60,988 bases of DNA from an uncultured Cytophagales bacterium. GTDB lineage: Bacteria; Bacteroidota; Bacteroidia; Cytophagales; 172606-1. The stretch spans positions 1-60,988 of the forward strand of contig CADCTQ010000405.1 of assembly GCA_902805615.1 (NCBI GenBank). The letters run 5' to 3'. Position numbers and translations under genes: made by a program. Below, piece after piece: positions 60,942 through 60,988 of this stretch (its first letter is position 1; each line of letters begins with the position of its first letter). Below the pieces are notes generated by a model, which saw only the letters and a program-made list of their open reading frames with translations, ran no database searches and was not told the origin of the DNA.

Positions 60942-60988
60942 AACGATATTGCGGTTAGTCATTTGTATAATCACGAAGGTAAGCCCAA

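Overview
The window looks like a chromosomal segment of a high-GC member of the Bacteroidota, most likely order Cytophagales. The reasons are lineage-typical families (DUF4290 beside murA, DUF2723, DUF3667, DUF5916, DUF2911, a GH3-type adenylating enzyme, DAHP synthase fused to chorismate mutase), several TAnnTTTG-type -7 promoter boxes just upstream of genes, and the general absence of Shine-Dalgarno leaders. The organism call is inference from gene families. No rRNA, tRNA, CRISPR array, prophage or complete insertion sequence was seen.

Layout. 1-5.4 kb: end of a sugar aminotransferase gene, a GH3-like enzyme, lptB and recJ. 5.7-7.5 kb: grpE-dnaJ. 7.6-10.9 kb: a lipoprotein and a NatA/NatB-type ABC exporter. 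11-17.2 kb: a DUF2723 membrane glycosyltransferase-like protein, a GH140-like glycosidase, and a secreted HEIGH-type metallopeptidase carrying three near-identical 228-bp beta-propeller repeats. 17.4-22.2 kb: XRE regulator, DUF1015, a coiled-coil secreted protein, DUF2911, and an overlapping dCMP deaminase-AlkA pair. 22.2-25.3 kb: a visibly AT-richer stretch with two lipoproteins, a Crp/Fnr regulator and a 61-aa hydrophilic protein. 25.5-34.3 kb: DUF3667, outer-membrane proteins, an EamA permease, a patatin-like protein with an altered nucleophile elbow, DUF5916 and PepSY. 34.8-40 kb: murC-ftsQ-ftsA-ftsZ, a shortened division/cell-wall cluster on the minus strand. 40-46.7 kb: a possible Rof-like/STAS-like fusion, Uma2, clpB, aroG-pheA-type fusion. 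46.8-54.4 kb: DUF3857, gluQ, two tandem paralogous lipoproteins, metG. 54.8-61 kb: a small membrane protein, murA, DUF4290, uvrD/pcrA and an IscA-type iron-sulfur protein.

Most protein-coding content is housekeeping: envelope building (lptB, murC, murA, fts genes), protein quality control (grpE, dnaJ, clpB), DNA repair (recJ, alkA, uvrD), translation (metG, gluQ) and envelope or secreted proteins of unknown substrate.

The most unusual content is intergenic. At least ten gaps hold large inverted repeats built from a recurring vocabulary of short words. Two of these (44965-45369 and 55307-55555) belong to one family, which I can define from the sequence: ends AGGACTTTC/GAAAGTCCT and internal palindromes around GTCAGTG..CACTGAC. 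One copy appears to be split by a second, 264-bp inverted-repeat element flanked by a direct CAGTG. These look like small non-autonomous mobile or REP/MITE-like elements. I did not find a transposase for them in the window.
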